64,000 nucleotides of DNA from Methylopila sp. Yamaguchi (GTDB taxonomy: Bacteria > Pseudomonadota > Alphaproteobacteria > Rhizobiales > Methylopilaceae), in the NCBI RefSeq assembly GCF_002897035.1, contig NZ_BAUX01000005.1, positions 1 through 64,000 of the forward strand, read 5' to 3'. The position numbers and the translations under genes were made by a program. Under the pieces are notes generated by a model. That model was given only the letters and a program-made list of their open reading frames with translations, was not told the origin of the DNA and ran no database searches. This document shows positions 1 through 8,107 of this stretch, one piece after another (position 1 is the first letter of the stretch; each line of letters begins with the position of its first letter).

Positions 1-2
1 CC

Positions 3-842
3 GAAATCGCCAAGGACTGGCCGATCTTCATCGGCGGCATCGTGTCGACCACGATCGCAAGCAACGCGCTCGGCTACCTGCTCGCCCGGCGGCAGGTGCT
101 GCCGGGCACGACCGCGATCTGGGGGTCGTCCCCCGGCGCGGCCTCCGCGATGACCTTTCTGGCGGAGGCCTACGGCGCGGACGTGCGTCTTGTCGCGGTG
201 ATGCAGTACCTACGGGTCGTGCTCGTCGCCGTCTCCGCCTCGATCGTGGCGCTGATCTGGGTTTCGCCGGACCGCGGCGCGGCGAGCGTCGACTGGTTTC
301 CGCCCGTGGACTGGCCGAGCCTTGCCGCCACGCTTGCCCTCGCCGCGGCGGGCGCCTGGGCCGGTCGGCGTTCGCGGCTGCCCGCCGGGCAACTCCTGCT
401 GCCGCTGGCGCTCGGCGTGCTGCTGCACGACTTCGGGCTGCTGAAGATCGAGCTTCCGCCGTGGCTGCTGGCCGCGAGCTATGCGCTGGTCGGCTGGAGC
501 ATCGGCCTGCGCTTCACCCGCCCGATCATCCTGCACGCCGCCCGGGCGCTGCCGATTCTCGCGGTCTCGGTGCTGACGCTGATCGCGCTCTGCGGCGGCT
601 TCGCCGCGGCGCTGGTGCATTTCGCAGGCCTCGACCCGCTGACGGCCTTCCTCGCCACCAGCCCCGGCGGCGCCGACTCGGTCGCGATCATCGCCGCGTC
701 GAGCGACGTCGACCTGCAGTTCGTCATGACCATGCAGACCGCGCGGCTGGTGATCGTGCTGCTGACCGGCCCAAGCGTGGCGCGGTTCATCGCCCGGCGG
801 ATCGAGCGCCGGCGAGCGGCCGAGACCCCGCCTAGCTCTTGA
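3..842 (+). CDS. AbrB-family membrane protein, C-terminal part (5' end outside window)
   Basis: The frame is open from the first bases of the window, so this gene begins upstream and about 280 residues are visible. The protein is almost entirely hydrophobic, with some eight membrane segments. It carries the internal duplication typical of the AbrB/AmoA-like membrane family (PF05145): a first copy near visible residues 20-60 (PGTTAIWGSSPGAASAM) and a second near 205-250 (ATSPGGADSVAIIAASS). Despite the family name it is an integral membrane protein of unknown substrate and not the DNA-binding AbrB. Its end overlaps the end of the convergent DUF72 gene by 11 bp. Confidence 0.75.
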   Translation, partial: EIAKDWPIFIGGIVSTTIASNALGYLLARRQVLPGTTAIWGSSPGAASAMTFLAEAYGADVRLVAVMQYLRVVLVAVSASIVALIWVSPDRGAASVDWFPPVDWPSLAATLALAAAGAWAGRRSRLPAGQLLLPLALGVLLHDFGLLKIELPPWLLAASYALVGWSIGLRFTRPIILHAARALPILAVSVLTLIALCGGFAAALVHFAGLDPLTAFLATSPGGADSVAIIAASSDVDLQFVMTMQTARLVIVLLTGPSVARFIARRIERRRAAETPPSS

Positions 843-1632
843 GGCGCGCGATCATCGCCTGCGCGGCCGCCGGATTGCGGACCTTTGCGCCCGAGATGAA
901 GAACGCGAACACCTCGCGCGGCGTCTTCGGCGCCGGCGCGCGCCCAAGCGTCGGCAGGTCCTTCGGCGTCTCGCCCTTGGCGTAGGCCGCGAACCGCTTC
1001 GCCCAGACGTCGAGCTCGTCCTCGGCGTAACCGGTTTCGATCTCCTCCTGCGCGCGCTCCAGCCGCAGATAGACGAAGTCCGCGGTCGGATCGGCGATCA
1101 TCGGGTGGTCGGGGTCGTCGAGGATCACCTGCGCGACGTTCGCCTCCCGCAGCATCTCCACGAACCGCGGGTCGGCGAAGCTCTCGTGCCGCGCTTCGAT
1201 GACGTGGCGCAGAGCCAGGCCCTTGTGCTTCGCCGGCAACAGCTTGAGGAAACCCGCGAGATCGTCCGGCTCGAACCGCTTAGTCGCCGCGAGCTGCCAC
1301 AGGATGGGACCGAGCTTGACCCCAAGCTCCGTCACGCCGCTGTCCAGGAAGCGCGTCACCGACTCCGCGCCCTCGATGAGCACCTTGCGGTTGGTGGCGA
1401 AGCGCGGGCCCTTGACAGAGAACAGGAAGCCGTCCGGCGTCTCCGAGGCCCATTTTCGGAAGCTCTCCGGCTTCTGGGAGCCGTAGAACGTCGCGTTGAT
1501 CTCGATCGCGGTGAGACGCTCGGCGGCGTAGGCCAGCTCGCGCTTCTGCGTCAGATCCTCGGGATAAAACGTCCCGCGCCAGGGCTCGAAGGTCCAGCCG
1601 CCGACGCCGACCCGGATCGCCCCGGCCGCCAT
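832..1632 (-). CDS. DUF72 domain-containing protein
   Basis: The 266-residue protein matches the DUF72 family (YecE-like, TIM-barrel fold). Seen are the N-terminal RVGVGGWTFEPWRGTFYP and the internal FSVKGPRFATN, in the places expected for the family. The function is unknown. I chose the ATG at 1632 because it shares its A with the purQ stop (TGATG on the minus strand), which indicates translational coupling. An upstream GTG one codon earlier is less likely. It is the last gene of the leftward purine block, although nothing in its sequence ties it to purine synthesis. Confidence 0.85.
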   Translation of the reverse strand: MAAGAIRVGVGGWTFEPWRGTFYPEDLTQKRELAYAAERLTAIEINATFYGSQKPESFRKWASETPDGFLFSVKGPRFATNRKVLIEGAESVTRFLDSGVTELGVKLGPILWQLAATKRFEPDDLAGFLKLLPAKHKGLALRHVIEARHESFADPRFVEMLREANVAQVILDDPDHPMIADPTADFVYLRLERAQEEIETGYAEDELDVWAKRFAAYAKGETPKDLPTLGRAPAPKTPREVFAFFISGAKVRNPAAAQAMIARLKS

Positions 1633-2321
1633 CACGCGGCTTTCGCAAGCCCCGCGAACAGCGCAAGGCCGTCCGTACCGCCGACCGCGCCGTCGATCAG
1701 GTTCTCGGGGTGCGGCATCATGCCGAGCACGTTGAGGTTTTCGGAGTAGATCCCGGCGATGTCGTTGATCGACCCGTTGGCGTTGGCGAGGCCGCCGACG
1801 ACCCCCGCCGCATCGGCGTAGCGGAACGCGACGCGGCCGTCGCCTTCGAGCCGCTCGATGGTCTCGGCGTCGGCGAAGTAGTTGCCCTCGCCATGGGCGC
1901 AGGCGACCTCGATCAGCTGTCCGGGCTGGTAGCCGCTCGTGAACCGGGTGTCGACGCGCTCGATCTTCAGGTGCTGCGTCTTGCAGATGAAGCGCAGGTT
2001 CTTGTTGCGGGTGAGGATCCCGGGCAGCAGGCCGCTCTCGACCAGGATCTGGAAGCCGTTGCAGATGCCAAGCACCAGCCCGCCGCGTGCGGCGTGGGCG
2101 CGCACCGCGTCCATGATCGGCGCCCGCGCGGCGATCGCGCCGCAGCGGAGGTAGTCGCCGTAGGAGAAGCCGCCGGGCAGCACGACGAGGTCCGTGCCGG
2201 CCGGAAGTTCGGTGTCGGCGTGCCAGACCATGGCGGGCGCCGAGCCCGTCCCGGCCCGCAACGCCGCCGCGACGTCGCGCTCGCGGTTGGACCCGGGAAA
2301 GACGATGACGGCGGCGTTCAT
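1632..2321 (-). CDS. purQ: Phosphoribosylformylglycinamidine synthase, glutaminase subunit PurQ
   Basis: PurQ supplies ammonia from glutamine for step 4 of purine synthesis (FGAR to FGAM), working with PurS and PurL. The 229-residue protein is a class I glutamine amidotransferase. The nucleophile is near Cys87 in [11 protein letters not shown], and the His/Glu pair is in MMPHPENL near residue 205. The start is set by the conserved [12 protein letters not shown]. The same frame stays open far upstream, but that part reads as shadow sequence. purL is not beside it: the next gene is DUF72. Confidence 0.95.
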   Translation of the reverse strand: MNAAVIVFPGSNRERDVAAALRAGTGSAPAMVWHADTELPAGTDLVVLPGGFSYGDYLRCGAIAARAPIMDAVRAHAARGGLVLGICNGFQILVESGLLPGILTRNKNLRFICKTQHLKIERVDTRFTSGYQPGQLIEVACAHGEGNYFADAETIERLEGDGRVAFRYADAAGVVGGLANANGSINDIAGIYSENLNVLGMMPHPENLIDGAVGGTDGLALFAGLAKAA

Positions 2322-2341
2322 GGGTCTCGGTCCTCGGAGCG

Positions 2342-2908
2342 TTACTGCTCGATCTTCAGCGAGGCGAGCAAGGCCTCGATCTTCGGCTGGTGGGTCGCCC
2401 AGCTCTCGGACGGCGTCACGCAGTTGAAGGCCACGTCGTAGCCTTTCGCGGCGACGAGGAACAGTCCGAAGCGCAGCTTGCCGGGCTCGCCTTCCGCCTT
2501 CAACTCCGCCCAGTGCCCGAGGTTCGGCCCGAAACGCTTCGGCGCGAAGGGCGCCACGTAGGAGGTCGCGAAGTCCTTTGGGGCGTTGGCGATGACGCCG
2601 TCGCCGAACTTCGTGGCGGTCTGGTCGGCCAGGGCGACGCCGGGGCGCGCCTGTTCGTCCGCGCGGGTCTGGATGGTGCAGAACACGCGCTCCCCGCCGC
2701 AGGCCTTGTCGGTGCAGCGAACGCCGATCTGCCGCACGGTCTGGAACTTGGACCAGTTGGCCCCGTCCGGCAGCAGCGAGAACACGCCGTCGGGGCCGCG
2801 AATGTCCGGAATGACCGCGGGCTTGGGCGCGCCCTGCGCGACCGCGGCCCCCGCGGCGATCACGAAGACCGCGGTGCTGAGCGCAGCTGTGGGCAGACGG
2901 GTCGTCAT
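2342..2908 (-). CDS. Secreted protein with C-x4-CGG motif, paralogue of the gene at 3187
   Basis: The 188-residue protein starts at an ATG followed by an N-terminal hydrophobic stretch ([19 protein letters not shown]), a classical signal peptide with cleavage after AVAQ or nearby. The mature part contains GANWSKF then C-TDKA-CGG, and a later YDVAFNC that could pair in disulfides. The function is unknown. The general look (small, periplasmic, Cys-rich, tryptophan motif) resembles IalB-like invasion-associated proteins, but I would not assign that. It sits 8 bp after purS and 20 bp before purQ, so it is inserted inside the purS-purQ unit. It shares motif order with the protein at 3187-3762. Confidence 0.8.
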   Translation of the reverse strand: MTTRLPTAALSTAVFVIAAGAAVAQGAPKPAVIPDIRGPDGVFSLLPDGANWSKFQTVRQIGVRCTDKACGGERVFCTIQTRADEQARPGVALADQTATKFGDGVIANAPKDFATSYVAPFAPKRFGPNLGHWAELKAEGEPGKLRFGLFLVAAKGYDVAFNCVTPSESWATHQPKIEALLASLKIEQ

Positions 2909-2916
2909 AGTCGGGG

Positions 2917-3159
2917 TCACCCCGCGATGTCGTAGCGATAGCTCTCGATGACGGTGTTCGCGAGCAGCTTTTCGCACATGGCTTTGAGGGTCGCCTCCGC
3001 CTCGGCGCGATCTTCGGTGGCGAGCTCGACGTCGAACAGCTTGCCCTGGCGGACGCTTTCAACGCCGGGCACGCCGAGAGAGCCGAGCGCTCCCTCGATC
3101 GCCTTGCCCTGCGGATCGAGGACGCCGTTCTTGAGGGTGACGGTGACGCGCGCCTTCAT
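2917..3159 (-). CDS. purS: Phosphoribosylformylglycinamidine synthase subunit PurS
   Basis: PurS is the small structural subunit that bridges PurQ and PurL in the FGAM synthase complex. The 80-residue length is normal, and the opening [18 protein letters not shown] together with [14 protein letters not shown] is family-typical. A purine-rich ribosome site (AGAGGA) lies just upstream of the ATG. It lies between two related secreted-protein genes, an unusual separation from purC and purQ, which usually adjoin it. Confidence 0.95.
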   Translation of the reverse strand: MKARVTVTLKNGVLDPQGKAIEGALGSLGVPGVESVRQGKLFDVELATEDRAEAEATLKAMCEKLLANTVIESYRYDIAG

Positions 3160-3186
3160 GATCGGAATCCTCTCGAGCGACGGTGG

Positions 3187-3762
3187 CTACAGGGTGGCGT
3201 CGAGCGCCTTGTTGATCTTCGCGGCGCTGTCGTCCCGCAGCTTAAGAGCCGCGCTCTCGCCCTTCGTCAACACCTGAACCGCCATCAGCCGCTCGGACCT
3301 GGCGTCGAAGATGGTGGACATCACCGCCGAAGATCCGTCCGGGCAGCCGCCGGCGCTGTCGATCTGCACGCGGGCGTCGTTGATCTTCTTGATGTCGTAG
3401 CTCCTGAAGGCGCAGCCCGTCGCCTTCATCGATTCCTCGTTGCCGTATTTGAAGGCGGTCAGCGCGCCCTGCGGATCGGCGACGACTTTTTTCAGATACT
3501 CGCCGCTCGGCTTCGCTGCGCTGATCCCCAGCACGCCGCGGCCGCCGCAGCTGTCCTTGTCGCAGACGTAGGTGACGCTCTCGCCGGTTGCGTTCTGTTT
3601 CGTCCAGCCGGCGCCGACCTCGCCGAGCGTCTTCTCGATGTCGAGCTGGGGCGCGTCTTCGGCGGCGGTCGCAACAGCGGGCGGGGCCACGGTCTGGGCG
3701 GCGGCCGGGACAACCGCGAGGCACGTCGCGACGGCGATCAAAGCCCTGATGTTTATGGGCAT
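3187..3762 (-). CDS. Secreted protein with C-x4-CGG motif
   Basis: The 191-residue protein has a signal peptide (IRALIAVATCLAVVPAAAQT). In the mature part it shows GAGWTKQ, then VC-DKDS-CGG-RGVLG, and further cysteines near residues 116 and 139. The order G-A-x-W-S/T-K then C-x4-CGG is the same as in the protein at 2342-2908, so the two look like diverged tandem copies. The function is unknown. A GGAGG ribosome site precedes the ATG. A hairpin terminator separates it from purC upstream, so it may have its own promoter. Confidence 0.8.
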   Translation of the reverse strand: MPINIRALIAVATCLAVVPAAAQTVAPPAVATAAEDAPQLDIEKTLGEVGAGWTKQNATGESVTYVCDKDSCGGRGVLGISAAKPSGEYLKKVVADPQGALTAFKYGNEESMKATGCAFRSYDIKKINDARVQIDSAGGCPDGSSAVMSTIFDARSERLMAVQVLTKGESAALKLRDDSAAKINKALDATL

Positions 3763-3787
3763 TTTATTATCCTCCCTTCCGAAACGA

Positions 3788-3819
3788 CGACGCCCCGCTC
3801 GGGTGGGAGCGGGGCGTCG
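3788..3819 (-). terminator. Hairpin terminator after purC
   Basis: A perfect 13-bp inverted repeat (CGACGCCCCGCTC and its complement) with a 6-nt loop lies 31 bases beyond the purC stop, in the gap before the next leftward gene. It is followed on the minus strand by a short T-containing run (TCGTTTC), so it is a moderately good intrinsic terminator. Confidence 0.7.
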
Positions 3820-3850
3820 GCAGTCTTATGAACCGTGAGGTTGAGGCGCG

Positions 3851-4657
3851 CTATGCGTCCTTCGACGTCACCAGCACCGGGCCGCGGCCGTTCGGGACCT
3901 CCGACTCGGGCAGGATGCCGAGCCGGCGCGCGACCTCGGAATAGGCCTCCACCAGGCCGCCCATGTCGCGGCGGAAGCGGTCCTTGTCGAGCTTGTCGTT
4001 CGACTTGATGTCCCACAGACGGCACGAATCCGGGGAGATCTCGTCGGCGACGACGATGCGGACCGTGTCGTTCTCCCAGAGGCGGCCGGTCTCCATCTTG
4101 AAGTCGACAAGGCGGATGCCGACGCCGAGGAACAGGCCGGACAGGAAGTCGTTGACGCGGATCGCCAGCGCCATGATGTCGTCGATCTCCTGCGGGCTCG
4201 CCCAGCCAAAGGCCGTGACGTGCTCCTCGGAGACCATCGGATCGTTCAGGGCGTCGTTCTTGTAATAGAACTCGATGATCGAACGGGGCAGCTGGGTGCC
4301 CTCCTCGATGCCGAGCTTGGTCGCGAGCGAGCCTGCGGCGACGTTGCGCACCACGACCTCGAGCGGGATGATCTCGACTTCGCGGATTAGCTGCTCGCGC
4401 ATGTTCAGCCGACGGATGAAATGCGTCGGCACCCCGATGTCGTTGAGGTGCTGGAAGACGAACTCCGAGATCCGGTTGTTCAGGACGCCCTTGCCGTCAA
4501 TCACCTCGTGCTTCTTGGCGTTGAAGGCGGTTGCGTCGTCCTTGAAATGCTGGATCAGCGTGCCGGGCTCAGGTCCTTCATAGAGGACTTTCGCCTTGCC
4601 TTCATAGATGCGGCGACGGCGGTTCATCGGCGTATACCGTGGCTTGAGGAAATCCAT
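3851..4657 (-). CDS. purC: Phosphoribosylaminoimidazole-succinocarboxamide synthase (SAICAR synthetase)
   Basis: PurC condenses CAIR with aspartate, using ATP, in de novo purine synthesis. Visible signatures are [15 protein letters not shown] near the start, [18 protein letters not shown], and [12 protein letters not shown] use the ATG at 4657 ([10 protein letters not shown]..., 268 residues) because AGGTGTT lies just before it. The ATG at 4627 (MNRRRR, 258 residues) matches the length of most relatives but has no visible ribosome site. The enzyme core is certain; only the first ten residues are open. Confidence 0.93.
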   Translation of the reverse strand: MDFLKPRYTPMNRRRRIYEGKAKVLYEGPEPGTLIQHFKDDATAFNAKKHEVIDGKGVLNNRISEFVFQHLNDIGVPTHFIRRLNMREQLIREVEIIPLEVVVRNVAAGSLATKLGIEEGTQLPRSIIEFYYKNDALNDPMVSEEHVTAFGWASPQEIDDIMALAIRVNDFLSGLFLGVGIRLVDFKMETGRLWENDTVRIVVADEISPDSCRLWDIKSNDKLDKDRFRRDMGGLVEAYSEVARRLGILPESEVPNGRGPVLVTSKDA

Positions 4658-4907
4658 AACACCTGCCGGTTTGTCGTGTCTGACCGGATGGTCGTCGGTC
4701 CGGCGGCGCGCAAGAATCGGTCGCCTCCGGTGGAACGGAGACGCCATGCGCGCGGCCGGACCCTAGCCGATCAGGCCGTCCAGCACAACGAGGGCGACCG
4801 CGCGAGCCGCCGCCACATTCCAGCCATGCAACTCCCGAAATCGTAATCCGCCGCGTCGCCTCAGCGCGATGCCCGCGCTGCTCCCATGGTTCCAAGGACG
4901 CTCCCAC

Positions 4908-5312
4908 ATGAAGCGCACAGCCGCCGCCCTCGCCTTCGTTCTCGGCTTCCTCGCCGCCTCGGGTTCGGCCCGAGCCGCGGCCTCGTGCCCGGGCGTCACG
5001 CTTCAGGACGGCCCGCAGCCGCCCGCCGTCATGGCGGCGGTCGGACGGCAGATCAGCGATGGGGCGCTGCCGATCGACCGCACGCTGACCTCGGGCTCAT
5101 GGCGCATCTACCATGTACGGCCAAAGACGGCGGACCCGCTGTACATGTTCTTCCATGGCGACCCTGCGCGGACGAGCCGGATCTACCTGTCGCCAGGCCT
5201 CGGCCGGCCCGACGAGTACGCCGACATCAAAATGGAGGTGGAGCAGAATGCGACTGGCATCCCGCCCGCTCTCTCCGCCTGCTTCGCCAGACTTGTGACC
5301 GGCGCTAAGTGA
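4908..5312 (+). CDS. Small secreted protein of unknown function
   Basis: The 134-residue protein has a clear signal peptide (AAALAFVLGFLAASGSARAAA), two cysteines in the mature part (near residues 27 and 124), and no domain I recognise. I chose the inner ATG because the signal peptide begins there; the frame is open 13 codons further upstream. AAGGA lies about 8 bases before the ATG. The gene is convergent with glgX and ends before a strong inverted repeat shared by both. Confidence 0.65.
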   Translation: MKRTAAALAFVLGFLAASGSARAAASCPGVTLQDGPQPPAVMAAVGRQISDGALPIDRTLTSGSWRIYHVRPKTADPLYMFFHGDPARTSRIYLSPGLGRPDEYADIKMEVEQNATGIPPALSACFARLVTGAK

Positions 5313-5333
5313 GGGGTGGTGTTCGAGCCTACA

Positions 5334-5372
5334 CGAGCGGGCTCCAACGCGGCCGGCGTCGGAGCCCGCTCG
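5334..5372. terminator. Bidirectional hairpin between convergent genes
   Basis: A perfect 12-bp inverted repeat (CGAGCGGGCTCC and its complement) with a 15-nt loop lies between the stop at 5312 and the glgX stop at 5377. There is no T-run on either strand, so it is probably a transcription-attenuating or mRNA-end hairpin and not a classical intrinsic terminator. Confidence 0.5.
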
Positions 5373-5376
5373 ACGA

Positions 5377-7455
5377 TCAACGCATCAGCAGGATGAGCGA
5401 GCGCGGGGCGACCTCCAACGGTTCGCCGCCCCCCTGGAGAGCGCGCTCCTCGACCTCGTCGGGTGTCTCGGTATCGATCACGACCCGCCAAGCGGCTTCG
5501 CCCTCGGCGGCGGGCAGCATGAACGGCACGACGCCGTCATGGCTGTTGAAGATCAGGATCGCCTGTTCGTCCTCGGTCGTGAGCTGCAGGCCGATGCAGT
5601 CGGCGCCGGCGTCCGCCCACTGCTCCGGCGTCTGCTCGCCGCCGCCGGGGTTGAGCCAGGTGACGCCCATCCCGTCGCGGAAGCTCGCCCGGCGCAGGAT
5701 CGGATGCTCCGCGCGGAGCTGCACCAGCCGCTTGGTAAAGGCGAGGAGCTTCTGGTTGTTCTCGTTGAGGTCCCAGTGGACCCACGAGATCTCGCTGTCC
5801 TGACAGTAGCCGTTGTTGTTGCCGCCCTGGGTGCGGCCGAACTCGTCGCCCGCGAGGATCATCGGCGTCCCATGGCTGAACAGCAGCGTCGCCAGGAAGT
5901 TGCGCTTCTGACGCTCGCGCACAGCGACGATGCCTTCGTCGTCAGTCTCGCCTTCGACGCCGTAGTTGTAGCTGCGGTTGTCGCCGTGGCCGTCGTTCCC
6001 GCCCTCGCCGTTCGCCTCGTTGTGCTTCTCGTTGTAGGTGACGACGTCGTGCAGGGTGAAGCCGTCATGGGCGGTGATGAAGTTGACGCCGGCCCACGGG
6101 CGCCGCCCCTGACGGTCGTAGATGTCGCCGGAGCCCGTGATACGTGCGGCGAAGTCGCCGAGATGGCCGGCGCCCTGCTTCCAGTAGTCTCGGACGTTGT
6201 CGCGGTACTTGTCGTTCCATTCGGCCCAGCCGGGAGGGAACCCACCGACCTGATAGCCGCCGGGACCGATGTCCCATGGCTCGCCGATCAGCTTCACCTG
6301 CCGCAGCACCGGATCCTGCCCGATCGCGTCAAAGAAGCCGGAGCGGGCGTCGAAGCCGTAGGTCTCTCGACCGAGGATGGTGCCAAGGTCGAAGCGGAAG
6401 CCGTCGACGTGCATCTCCTCCACCCAGTACCGGAGGCTGTCCATCACCATCTGCAGCACGCGCGGATGTCTAAGATTGACGGTGTTACCGGTGCCGGTGT
6501 CGTTGATGTAGTAGCGGTGATTGTCCGGCATCGTCCGGTAGTAGCTCAGATTGTCGATGCCCTTGAACGACAGGGTCGGCCCGAGCTCGTTGCCCTCCGC
6601 CGTGTGGTTGTAGACGACGTCGAGGATCACCTCGAGGCCGGCGTTGTGGAACGCCCGGACCATGTTCTTGAAGCTCGCGAGCCGCGCGCGGCCGGACTTG
6701 TTGGGTCCGCCGGCGTAGCGGCCCATCGGCGCGAAGAAGCCGATGGTGTTGTAGCCCCAGAAGTTGCGCAGCCCCTTGTCGATCAGGTGCTGGTCGTCGA
6801 GGAAGGCGTGCACGGGGAGCAGCTCGACCGAGGTGACGCCAAGCGCCTTGATGTGGTCGATCACGGCCTTCTGGCTCAGCCCGTCGAAGGTTCCGCGAAG
6901 ATCCTCCGGCACGTCCGGATGGAGCATGGTGTAGCCGCGGACGTGGGTCTCGTAGAACACGGTCTTGTCCCACGGCACGTCCGGCTTGACGTCGCGCGTC
7001 CAGTCAAACGCGGTGTCAGCGACTTCGCACTTCGGCATGAACGGCGCGCTGTCCCGCTCGTCGAAGGTGAGGTCCTTGTCTTCGGCGTTCAGATCGTAGG
7101 CGAAATGGGCCTCGTTCCAGTCGATGGAGCCGACGAGGCTCTTGGCGTAGGGGTCGAGGAGGAGCTTGTTCGGGTTGAAGCGATGGCCTTCCTCGGGCCG
7201 GAAGGGGCCGTGGACGCGGTAGCCGTAGATCTGCCCTGGGGAGATCCCAGGAAGATAGCCGTGCCAGATCTCGTCCGTGTATTCCGGAAGGGTGACCCGC
7301 TCGATTTCGTTCTGATTGTCGTCAAAGAGGCAGAGTTCCACGCGCTCGGCGTAGGCCGAAAAAATCGCAAAGTTCGTCCCCTGACCGTCGAAGGTCGCGC
7401 CGAGCGGTTGCGGCCGCCCAGCCTCGGCCCGACGGTCGGTCTTGATATCGCCCAT
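5377..7455 (-). CDS. glgX: Glycogen debranching enzyme GlgX (first copy)
   Basis: GlgX hydrolyses alpha-1,6 branches of glycogen, preferring short outer chains left by phosphorylase. The 692-residue protein has an N-terminal CBM48 region (about 10-110) and a GH13 catalytic barrel. The nucleophile is Asp356 in VDGFRFDLGT, the acid/base is Glu392 in IGEPWDIGPGG, and the third acidic residue is in NFITAHDGFTLHD. The length is normal. It is transcribed away from the main glucan operon, probably together with the DUF2934 gene 126 bp upstream. A second copy lies at 15981. Confidence 0.95.
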   Translation of the reverse strand: MGDIKTDRRAEAGRPQPLGATFDGQGTNFAIFSAYAERVELCLFDDNQNEIERVTLPEYTDEIWHGYLPGISPGQIYGYRVHGPFRPEEGHRFNPNKLLLDPYAKSLVGSIDWNEAHFAYDLNAEDKDLTFDERDSAPFMPKCEVADTAFDWTRDVKPDVPWDKTVFYETHVRGYTMLHPDVPEDLRGTFDGLSQKAVIDHIKALGVTSVELLPVHAFLDDQHLIDKGLRNFWGYNTIGFFAPMGRYAGGPNKSGRARLASFKNMVRAFHNAGLEVILDVVYNHTAEGNELGPTLSFKGIDNLSYYRTMPDNHRYYINDTGTGNTVNLRHPRVLQMVMDSLRYWVEEMHVDGFRFDLGTILGRETYGFDARSGFFDAIGQDPVLRQVKLIGEPWDIGPGGYQVGGFPPGWAEWNDKYRDNVRDYWKQGAGHLGDFAARITGSGDIYDRQGRRPWAGVNFITAHDGFTLHDVVTYNEKHNEANGEGGNDGHGDNRSYNYGVEGETDDEGIVAVRERQKRNFLATLLFSHGTPMILAGDEFGRTQGGNNNGYCQDSEISWVHWDLNENNQKLLAFTKRLVQLRAEHPILRRASFRDGMGVTWLNPGGGEQTPEQWADAGADCIGLQLTTEDEQAILIFNSHDGVVPFMLPAAEGEAAWRVVIDTETPDEVEERALQGGGEPLEVAPRSLILLMR

Positions 7456-7581
7456 GGAAGATGTCGCCTCGCCTCGAGCGGGCCGAAGCGGCCCGCGATC
7501 CCGTCACCGCATCACAACGAACGCACCCACTCGACGTTCCGAGCGATCGGGCGCTAACTTCACCCAAATTCTCCGGGCCCT

Positions 7582-7965
7582 TCAGCCCTTCGTCTTTTTC
7601 GACGGCTTCGCCCCGGCGGCCTTCGCGGCCTGGGGCGCGTCGGCCGCGCGCTTGCCGTCCGAGGATTTGCCGCCGCCGGCTTTCGCCGCCTTCGATTCGG
7701 GCGCGGGAGGAGCGGGCTTTGCCGGCTTGCCCCCGGCCTTCGGAGGCGTGCCCGCAGCTGTAGCGGCGGCCTTCGCTTTCGGGGCCTTTACCCCTTTTCC
7801 GTTGGCGCCGGAGCCCTCGCCGCCGCCCGCCGTCGCCGAGGCGAGCTCTGCGGCATAGCGTCTTTCAGCCTCGCTCCAGTGGCGCGCTTCCGCGCCTTCC
7901 GGTCGGCCGTCTTCTTCCCAGATCTGGTAGGCGAGATCGCGCACCCGTCGCTCGCGATTGGTCAT
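7582..7965 (-). CDS. DUF2934 protein with Ala/Lys/Pro-rich tail
   Basis: Residues 1-40 (RRVRDLAYQIWEEDGRPEG, HWSEAERRY) are a DUF2934 domain, a short helical module of unknown function common in rhizobia and often near glycogen or stress genes. Residues 45-127 are a low-complexity basic tail rich in Ala, Lys, Pro and Gly, of a type that can bind nucleic acid or polyanions. A strong ribosome site (AAAGGAG) precedes the ATG. It is divergent from glgE across a 142-bp gap and probably co-transcribed with glgX. Confidence 0.8.
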   Translation of the reverse strand: MTNRERRVRDLAYQIWEEDGRPEGAEARHWSEAERRYAAELASATAGGGEGSGANGKGVKAPKAKAAATAAGTPPKAGGKPAKPAPPAPESKAAKAGGGKSSDGKRAADAPQAAKAAGAKPSKKTKG

Positions 7966-8107
7966 GTCCTGGCTCCTTTCACGTCGGGCAAGGGGTTGTC
8001 GGAGTGAACCGCTGACCGATCTGTGGAGTTCCGCACGACCTCCCGCTGGACGTCGCGTCCCACGCCGATTCGATCGCCGTAGCCTTCAATTTAAGGGAGA
8101 CCGCCGC

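Noticed and set aside
2322-3062. N-terminal extension that would fuse another protein to PurQ
   Set aside because: The extension is the shadow of the secreted protein and purS in another frame. PurQ has its normal start at 2321.
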